64,000 bases of DNA from positions 291,744-355,743 of the forward strand of contig NZ_BMSA01000005.1 of NCBI RefSeq assembly GCF_014648915.1, given 5' to 3'. Source of the DNA: Streptomyces phaeofaciens (lineage in GTDB: Bacteria > Actinomycetota > Actinomycetes > Streptomycetales > Streptomycetaceae). Positions 1 through 7,422 of this stretch are shown piece by piece. The notes beneath the pieces were generated by a model. It was not told the origin of the DNA. It saw nothing but the letters and a program-made list of their open reading frames with translations, and ran no database searches. Position 1 is the stretch's first letter; every line of letters begins with the position of its first letter. The position numbers were made by a program, and so were the translations under genes.

Positions 1-739
1 CGAGCGCCAGCATGGAGACGGGGTCCGTGCTGGGGGTGGCGACGGCCGCGAAGACCGTGATGCCGATGATCATGGCGCGCCACCAGCCGAGCATGCGCCT
101 GCCCGTGATCATCCCCGTGAGGTTGAGGAAGACCAGCAGCAGCGGCAGCTCGAAGGAGAGGCCGAAGACGATGACCATGCGCGTGACGAGCTGGAGCAGA
201 TCGTCCAGCGGCAGGAGGTTGCTGACCCCGCCCGGCGTGAACTCGATCAGCACCTTCGCGGTGGTCGGCAGCACGACGTAGGCGAAGTAGCCGCCGCCGA
301 GGAAGAGCGGGACACCGGTGCCGACGAACGCGTAGGCGTACTTGCGCTCCTGCTGGTGCAGCCCCGGGGCCACGAAGGCCCACAGCTGGTAGAGCCAGAC
401 CGGCGAGGCGAACACGACTCCCGCCATCAGGGAGACCTGGAGAGCGAGCGTGAACGGGGCGAGCAGACCGTTGATCGTGATGCTGGCGCACTTGTTGGTC
501 GCGTCGCCGTTGTTCAGCGTGCTCGCGATCTCCTCGAAGGTCTTCCCGCAACCGACCGAGTCGAGGATCGGCTTGGTGAGGAAGTTGATGATGTCGTTGT
601 AGAAGAAGGCGGCGACGACCGTCACGACGACGATGGCCAGCAGCGCCTTCGCGAGCCGGTTGCGCAACTCACGAAGATGCTCCCCGAGCGGCATCCGCCC
701 CTCGGGGTCTTTCTCCTGTTTGCGGGCAGACTTGAGCAA
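1..739 (-). CDS. tatC: Sec-independent translocase subunit TatC (3' end cut off)
   Basis: TatC is the membrane receptor of the twin-arginine translocase, which exports folded proteins carrying an RR signal. About 246 codons are visible; the C-terminus lies beyond the left edge. The translation begins with a basic cytoplasmic stretch followed by MPLGEHLRELRNRL, then hydrophobic segments and the family-typical region FASPVWLYQLWAFVAPGL. Five of the expected six membrane segments can be followed before the edge. The start chosen is TTG at 739 (LKSARKQEKDPEG); this fits the remembered Streptomyces TatC N-terminus, but the ribosome site is weak. It lies 47 bases downstream of tatA, so the two are probably cotranscribed. 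Confidence 0.93.
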   Translation of the reverse strand, partial: MLKSARKQEKDPEGRMPLGEHLRELRNRLAKALLAIVVVTVVAAFFYNDIINFLTKPILDSVGCGKTFEEIASTLNNGDATNKCASITINGLLAPFTLALQVSLMAGVVFASPVWLYQLWAFVAPGLHQQERKYAYAFVGTGVPLFLGGGYFAYVVLPTTAKVLIEFTPGGVSNLLPLDDLLQLVTRMVIVFGLSFELPLLLVFLNLTGMITGRRMLGWWRAMIIGITVFAAVATPSTDPVSMLAL

Positions 740-786
740 CCCACGTTCCCATCTCGTGCGGCGGGCCGGAGGTCACCGGCCCTGCG

Positions 787-1074
787 TCAGCGCTTGGTCG
801 TGTCCGTCGGCTCGGTGACCGGACGGGAACTGGTCACATCGCCGGGGGCGGCCTGGATGGTGCGCTGCGCGGGGCCCTGCTCACCGGGGTTCGGCGGGCC
901 GGCCGGGGTGGCGGTGCTGCTGCCCTCTTCCTTCATCGCCTTGGCCTCGCTCTTGAGGATGCGCGCGGACTTGCCGAGCGAGCGGGCCATGTCCGGAAGC
1001 TTCTTCGCGCCGAACAGCAGGATGATGACGACGAGGATGAGAATGATCTCGGGGGCGCCGAGCCTTCCGAACAT
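787..1074 (-). CDS. tatA: Twin-arginine translocase pore subunit TatA
   Basis: TatA oligomerises to form the protein-conducting part of the Tat system. The 95-residue product has the family layout: one N-terminal membrane helix (about residues 8-22), an FGAKKLPDMARSLGK hinge with amphipathic helix, and a charged, Pro/Thr-rich tail. It is directly upstream of tatC. The start at 1074 (MFGRLGAPE) matches the family N-terminus. A pair of overlapping palindromes at 1116-1142 sits 42-68 bases upstream, so transcription may be controlled by a regulator not encoded here. A likely Tat substrate is in the window (beta-propeller protein at 52637-53611). Confidence 0.95.
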   Translation of the reverse strand: MFGRLGAPEIILILVVIILLFGAKKLPDMARSLGKSARILKSEAKAMKEEGSSTATPAGPPNPGEQGPAQRTIQAAPGDVTSSRPVTEPTDTTKR

Positions 1075-1401
1075 AAGTCTTTACCTTCTCACCGAGGCGG
1101 CTGGATGGGGGGTGCTGTCCGACCGGTCGGACAATTGTCCGAACGGTCGTGTTGGCAGCGATCGTAACGCTCAGGGGTAAACGAGAGGCAATCCCCGTGC
1201 GTACTCCCGGTCCGCGGTCCGCGCCTCGTTCTCCGGGCCGCGATCAGCAGCGTACCCGCCCCCACCGTCGCGGTGGGAGGGCGAAGTGGCGCAAAACGCA
1301 TTCCCCGCAGGACTCACAGGACCGCCACAGCGGTCCACGAGGCTCGTCACAGCCGTGGTCACAGGCTTCCCACAGTCCCGGTCACCCGTTGCGGGCCGCC
1401 G
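1075..1401. other. Noncoding region upstream of tatA
   Basis: This 327-base stretch lies between tatA and the small membrane-protein gene, both on the minus strand. It holds the overlapping palindromes at 1116-1142 and, at 1310-1420, several scattered copies of GTCACAG/CCACAG that do not form a regular array. Short open frames here are overlapping GC-rich shadows without ribosome sites. I see no RNA gene. Confidence 0.6.
1116..1142. promoter_or_regulatory. Overlapping palindromes upstream of tatA
   Basis: TGTCCGACCGGTCGGACA at 1116-1133 is a perfect 18-base palindrome. TCGGACAATTGTCCGA at 1127-1142 is a perfect 16-base palindrome sharing its middle arm. The result is three alternating copies of the half-site TGTCCGA. 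It lies 42-68 bases upstream of the tatA start, where a promoter would be. The geometry suits a TetR-type dimer pair; the cognate regulator is unknown. Confidence 0.6.
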
Positions 1402-1596
1402 TCACAGGGTGTCCGCGGCCCGGGCCGCGCTCACGGCCGCCCGCTCCAGGTCCTCGGCCGCGCGGTTGATGCGCCGGGCCGAGTCCGCCACCTGCCGCCC
1501 CAGGCGCCGCGCCTCCAGGAAGACCCGGACGGCGAACACCGCGAGGACGGCGAGACCCAGAAAACCCACGGCAACCGCGAACATCGGCCAGAACAT
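1402..1596 (-). CDS. Small single-pass membrane protein
   Basis: The 64-residue product has an N-terminal hydrophobic segment (about residues 2-27: MFWPMFAVAVGFLGLAVLAV) followed by a basic and then amphipathic, Ala/Arg-rich helix (EARRLGRQVADSARRINRAAEDLERA). That is a membrane anchor with a cytoplasmic coil, similar in style to DUF948-type proteins. It follows the zinc-ribbon gene by 19 bases and is probably in the pafB-pafC transcript. No enzymatic motif is visible and I do not recognise a function. The ATG at 1596 has only a weak ribosome site. Confidence 0.6.
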   Translation of the reverse strand: MFWPMFAVAVGFLGLAVLAVFAVRVFLEARRLGRQVADSARRINRAAEDLERAAVSAARAADTL

Positions 1597-1615
1597 GAGC
1601 CGAGCCTAGACCGTC

Positions 1616-1906
1616 TCAGGGCGCGTGCAGGCGCAGGGTCCTGACCCCGCCGCCGGTGAGCAGCTCGACGATCCGCTCGCCGGCCGGCTTGCGCACGGCC
1701 GCGCCGCAGTCGGGGCAGGTGAAGGAGTAGAAGGTGGTGCGGCTGGTGGCGCCGATGGCCAGGCGCAGGGCGCTCGCGGCCAGCTCGAAGCGGCCCCGGC
1801 AGTCGGGACAGCCGGCCCGGAACATCACCGGGCCCACACTGCGCATCCCCGCGAACGCCGAGGCCACCGAGACGGCCCGCGCACCCGACGTCATCGACTC
1901 GCTCAC
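1616..1906 (-). CDS. Small conserved zinc-ribbon protein
   Basis: The 96-residue protein carries two CPDC knuckles, C33-x2-C36 and C64-x2-C67, separated by 27 residues. This is the signature of a zinc ribbon. There is no signal peptide or clear membrane helix. The start overlaps the pafC stop by four bases (ATGA), so it is translationally coupled to pafC. By position it corresponds to a conserved Streptomyces hypothetical between pafC and tatA. A nucleic-acid or protein-binding role is only an inference from the ribbon. Confidence 0.75.
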   Translation of the reverse strand: MSESMTSGARAVSVASAFAGMRSVGPVMFRAGCPDCRGRFELAASALRLAIGATSRTTFYSFTCPDCGAAVRKPAGERIVELLTGGGVRTLRLHAP

Positions 1907-2955
1907 AGCCCCTGCTCCCGCCCGTCGATCCGCGTGTCCGGCCGCCCGCCGCCCGAGGCGCCCTGTTCCGCCTCGATCCCGTCGTACGCCGCCAGCGCCT
2001 CGCGGGCGGCCCGGCGGGCGCTGTCGGCGAGGTCCGGCGGCGAGACGATCCGGCCGTCGCGGCCGAGCCGCAGGGCCAGGCGCCTGAGCGAGGCCGGTTC
2101 GGGCGTACGCAGAGTGATACGCAGCCCGCCGTCCGCCAGTTCATCGGCGCTGTCGTGCGGGTAGTACTCGGCGACCCAGCGGCCGCCCGGGCCGACCTCG
2201 ATCACGACCTCCGGGTCCTCGGCGGCCGGCTGCACCAGCGCCTCCGACAGGTCGCGCAGCTCGATCTCGGGCGGGGCGGACGGCTCGTCGAGGATCCTGA
2301 TCTCGGCGACCCGGTCCAGCCGGAAGGTGCGCCGGGCCTCGGAGCGGCGGCACCAGGCCTCCACGTACGTGTGGCCGACGCTGACCAGCCGGATGGGGTC
2401 GATCTCGCGCTCGGTGAGCTCGTCGCGAGCGGGCGAGTAGTAGCGGATCCACAGCCGTCGGCGCTCGGAGATCGCCCGGTCGACGTCGGCGAAGACCCCT
2501 CCCTCGGACTCGAAGGTCACCGAGAGGCGGGCGCTGGCGCCGGCCGCCTCACCGGCCGCGGTCTCCACCTTGGCGGTGGCGCGCAGGAGCGCCTGGCGGT
2601 CACCCTCGCGCAGACCGGGCAGCGTGGCCACGGCCCGCGCCGCCACCAGCAGCGCGGTCGCCTCGTCGGCGGCCAGCCGCAGCGGCTCGGCGGCCTCCGC
2701 GCCGAGCGCGGCCGGGTTGTGCCACCAGATGCGCTCGCCGTCGGTGTCGATGTCCAGCAGATCGCCGCCGCGGAAGCTGGTGCCGCACATGGGCAGCACG
2801 TCGAGGTCCGAGACCAGTTCGTCCTCGGTGATGCCGAAGGCGCGCGCGACGTCCTCGATCCGCGCGCCGGGGCGCTCCCTGAGATAGGTCACCAGGGAGA
2901 GCATCCGCCGGGTCTGGTCGATCGCGTTCGCCGGCCTGACCGGTTTGCCTGCCAC
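1903..2955 (-). CDS. pafC: WYL-domain transcriptional regulator PafC
   Basis: PafC pairs with PafB. In mycobacteria the PafBC complex is the activator of the RecA-independent DNA damage response. The 350-residue product has an N-terminal winged-helix segment (DQTRRMLSLVTYL...RIEDVARAFGITEDELVSDL), then a WYL domain (IRYYSPARDELTEREIDPIRL and the following beta-rich stretch with RTFRLDRV), and a C-terminal WCX extension. It begins 18 bases after pafB stops, and its own stop overlaps the next gene, so it is the middle of an operon. The family is functionally a transcription factor despite the proteasome-accessory name. Confidence 0.93.
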   Translation of the reverse strand: MAGKPVRPANAIDQTRRMLSLVTYLRERPGARIEDVARAFGITEDELVSDLDVLPMCGTSFRGGDLLDIDTDGERIWWHNPAALGAEAAEPLRLAADEATALLVAARAVATLPGLREGDRQALLRATAKVETAAGEAAGASARLSVTFESEGGVFADVDRAISERRRLWIRYYSPARDELTEREIDPIRLVSVGHTYVEAWCRRSEARRTFRLDRVAEIRILDEPSAPPEIELRDLSEALVQPAAEDPEVVIEVGPGGRWVAEYYPHDSADELADGGLRITLRTPEPASLRRLALRLGRDGRIVSPPDLADSARRAAREALAAYDGIEAEQGASGGGRPDTRIDGREQGL

Positions 2956-2973
2956 TGTGTTGTCCGCTCCCCC

Positions 2974-3927
2974 TCAGCCCTTGGCCACGGCCCGTAGCCG
3001 GTCCATGACGTCCGCCCGCAGCTCGGCGGGCTCCAGGACGACCACGTCCGGTCCGAACTCCACCAGCCAGGCATCCAGCCCGTGTCCGTACGGAATCTCC
3101 AACTCGTCCCAGCCGTCGCCGAGTTCCCGCACGGCGGCGGCTTTCGCCCGCAAGGGGTAGCCGGCACCGGCGCGCAGCCGGATCAGCGCGCTGCGGTCGG
3201 CGGTCTCCCCCGCCCAGCTGGCGACGGTCTCGCGGACGGTGACGACATCGGGCACCGCCGCGGTGAAGCTCGTACCGCGCGAGCGCACCTTGCCGGTGAT
3301 CCGCGACAGCCGGAAGACGCGCTCGGCGCCCCGGTCGCGGTCGAAGCCCGCCAGGTACCAGTGGCCGCGCCAGCACTCCAGCGCCCAGGGCTCCACATGC
3401 CGGGGCTCGGGGTGGGCGGCGTTGGCCTTGCGGTAGTCGAAGACGACCGGGCGGCGGTCGCGGCAGGCCAGCATCAGCGGCTCGAAGGCCGCCTCGTGCA
3501 CGGGGATCCGGGGCTCCAGCGCGCCGTGCGCCTCGTACGGGTCGACGTCCTCGGGGAGACCGGCCGCGCGCAGCTTCTGGAGCGCGCCGCTGGCCGCGCC
3601 CGCGAGCCGGGCCTGCTGCCACACCTTGGCGGCCAGTCCGAGCGCGGCGGCCTCCTCGGCGTCCAGCGTGATGGGCGGGAGGCTGTTGCTGTCGCGGCGG
3701 GCGAGATAGCCGATCTCGCCGTCGAGGCTCTCGACCGTCTCGATGACCAGGCCCAGCTCGCGCAGATCGTCCTTGTCGCGCTCGAACATCCGGTTGAAGG
3801 AGTCGTCCGATCCCGCCTCGAGGTAGGCCTCGATGGACTCGCGCAGCTCCCGCTTGCTCAGCGGTCTGCGTGTCCCGAGCAGGCACAGCGCGAGGTTCAT
3901 CAACCGCTCGGCCTTGGCAATGGCCAT
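2974..3927 (-). CDS. pafB: WYL-domain transcriptional regulator PafB
   Basis: PafB is the partner of PafC in the DNA-damage-responsive activator. The 317 residues show an N-terminal helix-turn-helix (AERLMNLALCLLGTRRPLSKRELRESI), a WYL domain with VVFDYRKANAAHPEPRHVEPW and ERVFRLSRITG, and a C-terminal WCX domain. The ATG at 3927 has GAAGG about six bases upstream. It is first in the run pafB-pafC-zinc ribbon-membrane protein. A hairpin at 4002-4029 separates it from the FKBP genes, so it probably has its own promoter within 3928-4000. Confidence 0.93.
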   Translation of the reverse strand: MAIAKAERLMNLALCLLGTRRPLSKRELRESIEAYLEAGSDDSFNRMFERDKDDLRELGLVIETVESLDGEIGYLARRDSNSLPPITLDAEEAAALGLAAKVWQQARLAGAASGALQKLRAAGLPEDVDPYEAHGALEPRIPVHEAAFEPLMLACRDRRPVVFDYRKANAAHPEPRHVEPWALECWRGHWYLAGFDRDRGAERVFRLSRITGKVRSRGTSFTAAVPDVVTVRETVASWAGETADRSALIRLRAGAGYPLRAKAAAVRELGDGWDELEIPYGHGLDAWLVEFGPDVVVLEPAELRADVMDRLRAVAKG

Positions 3928-4001
3928 CGACGCCCTTCGCCTTCCCTATGGTGCTTACGATCGACGACCGTACCGCTCCGCGGTGCCCGGACAAAAGCCG
4001 A

Positions 4002-4029
4002 GGGCCCATGCCCGGACAGGCATGGGCCC
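4002..4029 (-). terminator. Hairpin downstream of the small FKBP gene
   Basis: Perfect 11-base arms GGGCCCATGCC and GGCATGGGCCC are separated by six bases. It follows the minus-strand FKBP gene and precedes pafB, so it probably ends the FKBP transcript. Confidence 0.6.
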
Positions 4030-4048
4030 CAAGTGGCCGGGACCGGTC

Positions 4049-4109
4049 GCACGACGATCATGAGTGATCGGATCGTACGACGATCACCACACCGGTGGTA
4101 CGACGATCA
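4049..4109. repeat. Three direct copies of a TACGACGATCA element
   Basis: Near-identical 12-mers occur at 4049-4060 (GCACGACGATCA), 4075-4086 and 4098-4109 (both GTACGACGATCA), spaced 26 and 23 bases. The last copy includes the stop codon of the small FKBP gene. This may be a duplication around the 3' end or a short protein-binding array; no function is known to me. Confidence 0.6.
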
Positions 4110-4478
4110 GACCTTCAGCAGGTCGACGACGAAGATCAGGGTCTCGCCGGGCTTGATCGCGGGGGTCGGGCTCTGGTCGCCGTAGGCCAGGTGGGCCGGG
4201 ATGGTCAGCTGGCGACGGCCGCCGACCTTCATGCCCTGCACGCCCTGGTCCCAGCCCTTGATGACCCGGCCGCCGCCCAGCGGGAAGGTGAACGGCGTGC
4301 CGCGGTTCCAGCTGGCGTCGAACTCCTCGCCCGTGCTGAAGGCGACACCCACGTAGTGGACGCTGACGTTCTGGCCGGCCTGCGCGACCTCGCCGTCGCC
4401 CTCCCAGATGTCCTTGATCTCGAGGTCCTTCGGGGGCTCGCCGCCCGGGAAGTCGATCTCGGGCTTTTCGATGCTCAC
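4107..4478 (-). CDS. FKBP-type peptidyl-prolyl isomerase (cytoplasmic)
   Basis: This FKBP isomerase catalyses cis/trans isomerisation of proline bonds. The 123-residue protein is almost entirely one FKBP domain: VSVHYVGVAFSTGEEFDASW, the FPLGGGRVIKGWDQGVQGM core, and AHLAYGDQSPTPAIKPGETLIFVVDLL at the end. There is no signal peptide, so it is cytoplasmic. The start is GTG at 4478 with AAGGAG seven bases upstream. It lies 55 bases downstream of a paralogous lipoprotein FKBP gene on the same strand. Position and order match SCO1638/SCO1639. Confidence 0.93.
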   Translation of the reverse strand: MSIEKPEIDFPGGEPPKDLEIKDIWEGDGEVAQAGQNVSVHYVGVAFSTGEEFDASWNRGTPFTFPLGGGRVIKGWDQGVQGMKVGGRRQLTIPAHLAYGDQSPTPAIKPGETLIFVVDLLKV

Positions 4479-4533
4479 TTCATCACTCCTTGTTGCGTGA
4501 CGTACACCGGAAACACTCTCACAGACCGGCCCG

Positions 4534-5517
4534 TCAGACCGTGCCGAGGATGTCCACCACGAAGACCAGCGTGTTCTTCGCCAGCTCGCTGCTCGGGCTC
4601 GCGCCGTAGCCGAGCGAGGGCGGGATCACCAGGAGCACCCGGTCGCCCACGTTCTTGCCGACCAGGCCCTTGTCCCAGCCTTCCACCACGGAGCCGGTGC
4701 CGATCTGGAAGGCGGTGGCACCGCCGTGGTCCCAGGACGAGTCGAACTTCTTCCCGTCCTCCCACTTGACCCCGGTGTACTGGGCGATGAGCCCCTCGCC
4801 GGCCTCGACCTTCTTGCCGGTGCCCTTGACCAGCACCTGCTCCTCGAGTTCCTTGGGGGGCTTGGCGCCCTTGGGGATGGTGATGACCGCCGCCTTCTGC
4901 GACGGAACCTCGACCTCGGGCAGACCCGGCTCGGTGGCCGCCTGCTCGCCCTTGACCTCGGCCTTGGCGTCGACGGTGGCGGCACCGACGGGGTCGACGA
5001 CCCAGATCAGCACGTCCTTCGCGGCGATCCCGGCGGAGGTGTTCAGGTTCTCGCCGATCAGGTCGCCCGCGGTGCCCTGCACCAGGATCCGGCTGCCGGG
5101 CTTCTTCCCCTTGACGGCGTCGAGGACCTTCTCGGGCAGCTGCTGGCTCTGCTTGCCGATCTGCTCGACGGACTGGCGCCGGGGCGTCCCGCCGGCGGTC
5201 GACGTCTCCGCCCAGGTGCCGCCGAGTTCCTGGTCGCCGCCCCACTTCTCGACGGTCCAGTCGAGCCGGACGAAGTCCGAGGCCTTGATCGGGGTTCCGC
5301 TGCCCTCCGAGACCGTCTTGACCACGGTCTTCTCGGACGGCTCGCCGTCCTTGGGCACGGAGATCTCGGGCTTCTCCCCGACCTTCCCCTTGACCTCGGC
5401 GACGCCTCCCGCCGCGGTGTCGCCGTTGTTCCCGTCGTCCGATCCGCACGCGGCGGTGAACAACAGGGCGGGAACGGCCAGCAGCGCGGCCACGCGTCGT
5501 TTCGTGTTGTAGTTCAT
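4534..5517 (-). CDS. FKBP-type peptidyl-prolyl isomerase lipoprotein
   Basis: The 327-residue precursor has a basic N-terminus, a hydrophobic core and lipobox LFTAAC with the lipidated Cys at residue 24. It is therefore a surface-anchored folding helper. After an acidic linker come two FKBP-like units. The first (about 75-190) is divergent. The second (about 215-327) is canonical, with GLIAQYTGVKWEDGKKFDSSW, VEGWDKGLVGKNVGDRVLLVIPPSLGYG and the family C-terminus. The duplication inside the protein, and the adjacent single-domain paralogue, suggest local gene duplication. Its probable role is folding of Sec- or Tat-exported proteins. Confidence 0.92.
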   Translation of the reverse strand: MNYNTKRRVAALLAVPALLFTAACGSDDGNNGDTAAGGVAEVKGKVGEKPEISVPKDGEPSEKTVVKTVSEGSGTPIKASDFVRLDWTVEKWGGDQELGGTWAETSTAGGTPRRQSVEQIGKQSQQLPEKVLDAVKGKKPGSRILVQGTAGDLIGENLNTSAGIAAKDVLIWVVDPVGAATVDAKAEVKGEQAATEPGLPEVEVPSQKAAVITIPKGAKPPKELEEQVLVKGTGKKVEAGEGLIAQYTGVKWEDGKKFDSSWDHGGATAFQIGTGSVVEGWDKGLVGKNVGDRVLLVIPPSLGYGASPSSELAKNTLVFVVDILGTV

Positions 5518-5602
5518 CAGTCCAACTGGGATCGGGGGTGGGGGGCAATGGCCGCCACTCTACGACCTACGCGCTCCCCGGACGGATCACCGCACGACAC
5601 GC

Positions 5603-5638
5603 CGTGGCCCTGGACCGGGTTTCCGGCCCAGGGCCACG
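5603..5638 (-). terminator. Hairpin after the 222-residue lipoprotein gene
   Basis: Arms CGTGGCCCTGG (5603-5613) and CCAGGGCCACG (5628-5638) form an 11-base-pair stem downstream of the minus-strand lipoprotein gene ending at 5670. It lies just upstream of the FKBP lipoprotein gene and would separate the two units. Confidence 0.6.
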
Positions 5639-5669
5639 TTCGCCGCGGGTACGGCTCACGGACGGACGG

Positions 5670-6338
5670 TCAGGAGGCCGTACCGCCGTCCAGCGAGCGG
5701 AGCTCGCCGAGGAACTTCTCCCGGTCCATCCGGTCGGCCGGGCCGCCGTCGTGGGCGCCGCCCGCGTACGTGGCGTCGACGACGGTGTCGCCGGCCTCCC
5801 GGTAGAGGAAGTTGGGCGTGATGGCCGGGTCGGTCTCCGAGTCGACGGCCTCGTACTCGCTGCCGAAGACGACGAGCGAGGCGCCCTTGTCGAAGGTCTC
5901 CTTCGCCGGGGCCTCCTCTATCTCGTACCGGACGCCGTCGGCGGTGCCGCCCATCGATCGCAGGACGACCTCGGCGCCCTTCTTCAGGCCGCCCTTGTGC
6001 ACCTCGTCGACGCGGACGACGACGGGCGTGTAGACGACCTCGAACGTCGATCCGTCGTCGAGCACGTCCTTGGCGTACACGTCGGGACGGGTGTCCACGA
6101 CCGTGCCCTCGAAGACGTTGTCGTTCATCGGGAACGCCAGGGCGGCCGCGGGGCTGCTGTCGACCGCGTACGGGTGCCCCGATATGACGCGGACCGCGCT
6201 CCTGGTGTCCTTGCCGGCGGCCCGGTCACGCCCGTCGTCGCCGGCACCCGAGCACGCCGAGGCGCCGAGTGCGAGCAGGACGAGAGCGGCCGCCGCGCGC
6301 GCCGCAGTGCGTGGTCCCACCATGCGTACTGCGCTCAT
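5670..6338 (-). CDS. Lipoprotein of unknown function
   Basis: The 222-residue precursor has a long basic/hydrophobic N-terminus and lipobox LGASAC, with Cys at residue 29. The mature part contains a compact beta-rich stretch (VFEGTVVDTRP...VVYTPVVVRVDEVHKGGLKKGAEVVLRSMGG...FDKGASLVVFGSEYEA) that resembles secreted proteins handling small-molecule or stress responses, but no family is certain. It starts 16 bases after the stop of a secreted metalloprotease on the same strand, so the pair is probably one transcript. A protease inhibitor or partner role is possible but unproven. Confidence 0.8.
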   Translation of the reverse strand: MSAVRMVGPRTAARAAAALVLLALGASACSGAGDDGRDRAAGKDTRSAVRVISGHPYAVDSSPAAALAFPMNDNVFEGTVVDTRPDVYAKDVLDDGSTFEVVYTPVVVRVDEVHKGGLKKGAEVVLRSMGGTADGVRYEIEEAPAKETFDKGASLVVFGSEYEAVDSETDPAITPNFLYREAGDTVVDATYAGGAHDGGPADRMDREKFLGELRSLDGGTAS

Positions 6339-6354
6339 CTCTTCGTTCCCCCGA

Positions 6355-6984
6355 TTAGTAGAGTGCCTTGATGCCCGCGATGTCGTCGCTGTTCAGCGCG
6401 CGCCGCGTGCCCGTGTTGATCGCCGTCATGACGGACTTCTTCTCCGCGTCGGTGTACGCGGAGCCGTCCGAGCAGTGCGGGGCCCAGGGGTGGGCGAGTC
6501 CGTTGAAGTGGCCGACCTCGTGCACGACGACCGTCTGCACGTCCGCCTTGCCCTCGCCGATGTTCTGGCTGGCGTTCACCCAGGTGAACCTGTTGGACAG
6601 GTACAGCGTTCCGCCGTTGTGGGTGCCGCCGGAGCGCTGGGCCGAGGCGTACCCGGGCGCACTGCCCATGAGGCTGGTGTAGCTGTAGGAGGCGCGGAAG
6701 GCGTAGATCTGCCAGCCGCCGGTGTAGACGGGCGAGTTGTAGGTCAGCGCGGAACCGCTGCGGTTCCACTGCTTCAGCCCGCCGTTGAGGCCGTTCCTCA
6801 TACCGCTGGGGAACGTGGTGTTGGCGCCTATGGTCTTCGCGCCGGTGGCGTTCCACTTCGTCATGCCGGTGCGGCAGTACGCCTGGGCGGGCGAAGCGGT
6901 CGCCCCCACCAGCACCGTGGCGATCACGGATCCCGCCGTGGCGAGCACGGCCGCCGTACGAGCCCTTGTCGTGACAGAGCGCAA
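6355..6984 (-). CDS. Secreted zinc metalloprotease (matrixin-like)
   Basis: The product is about 209 residues with a Sec signal peptide (basic start, hydrophobic core, cleavage near ASPAQA/YC). The catalytic signature is HEVGHFNGLAHP, an HExxHxxGxxH zinc site; the Glu is the general base and three His bind zinc. The upstream beta-strand region (GGTLYLSNRFTWVNASQNIG) is typical of small extracellular metzincins. The start is TTG at 6984, preceded by GGGGG about eight bases away; the longer frame to 7038 would spoil the signal peptide. Two palindromes upstream may be operators. Confidence 0.88.
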   Translation of the reverse strand: MRSVTTRARTAAVLATAGSVIATVLVGATASPAQAYCRTGMTKWNATGAKTIGANTTFPSGMRNGLNGGLKQWNRSGSALTYNSPVYTGGWQIYAFRASYSYTSLMGSAPGYASAQRSGGTHNGGTLYLSNRFTWVNASQNIGEGKADVQTVVVHEVGHFNGLAHPWAPHCSDGSAYTDAEKKSVMTAINTGTRRALNSDDIAGIKALY

Positions 6985-7013
6985 AATGAGCCCCCGTTGT
7001 GTGTGAATGCCTC

Positions 7014-7037
7014 TGATGTCCCCGGCCGGGGACATCA
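7014..7037. promoter_or_regulatory. 24-base perfect palindrome upstream of the metalloprotease
   Basis: The left arm is TGATGTCCCCGG and the right arm its exact reverse complement, with no spacer. It lies 30-53 bases upstream of the TTG start of the secreted metalloprotease. It could be an operator or, if transcribed, a 12-base-pair hairpin in the leader. Confidence 0.5.
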
Positions 7038-7061
7038 CAGCGATACCGTCGTTATGGCTTG

Positions 7062-7075
7062 GTCATGGCCATGAC
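7062..7075. promoter_or_regulatory. 14-base perfect palindrome upstream of the metalloprotease
   Basis: GTCATGGCCATGAC is a perfect palindrome 25 bases beyond the 24-base one. Together the two make a plausible operator pair for the protease promoter. Confidence 0.4.
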
Positions 7076-7346
7076 GGCTGGCCAGAAGCTAGCACCACGC
7101 CACCGGGGAAGGCGCGTGAATTTGCGCGCACGACAGCGGAGCGGGGGCCTCCCCGCCGCCACGGGCTCCGGCGTGTCTTCCGCGGCGGTCCGACCCCGCG
7201 TGATAGGGGCCCGTCGACGCACCCGCGGGGTCTCCCGGTGGACGATCGGGGCGAACGGCACCGAAAGCTGCCAGGAATGATCAATTCCGGTCAGGCCGCC
7301 CAGCGCGTCGCATCGTGGGATCCCTCACAACAGGCACACAGAAACG

Positions 7347-7384
7347 CCCGATGCCCGGAGGCACGAACACCTCCGGGCATCGGG
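7347..7384 (-). terminator. Terminator of pafA
   Basis: Perfect 15-base arms CCCGATGCCCGGAGG and CCTCCGGGCATCGGG enclose an eight-base loop. It sits 38 bases beyond the pafA stop on the minus strand. Confidence 0.75.
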
Positions 7385-7422
7385 ATCCCGCACGGGCGTA
7401 CGCCGGTCCGGCCGGCCTCCCG

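Larger units (their letters stand above)
6985..7422. other. Noncoding region between the metalloprotease and pafA
   Basis: This 438-base stretch holds, from the left, two perfect palindromes (7014-7037 and 7062-7075) in the upstream region of the metalloprotease, about 230 bases without recognisable signals, and the pafA terminator at 7347-7384. Short open frames on both strands here have no ribosome site or recognisable product. Confidence 0.6.

Noticed and set aside
1310..1420. A DnaA-box cluster or origin-like array from repeated CACAG words
   Set aside because: The words are GTCACAG/CCACAG at irregular spacing, not the actinobacterial DnaA box TTGTCCACA, and no dnaA or dnaN gene is near.
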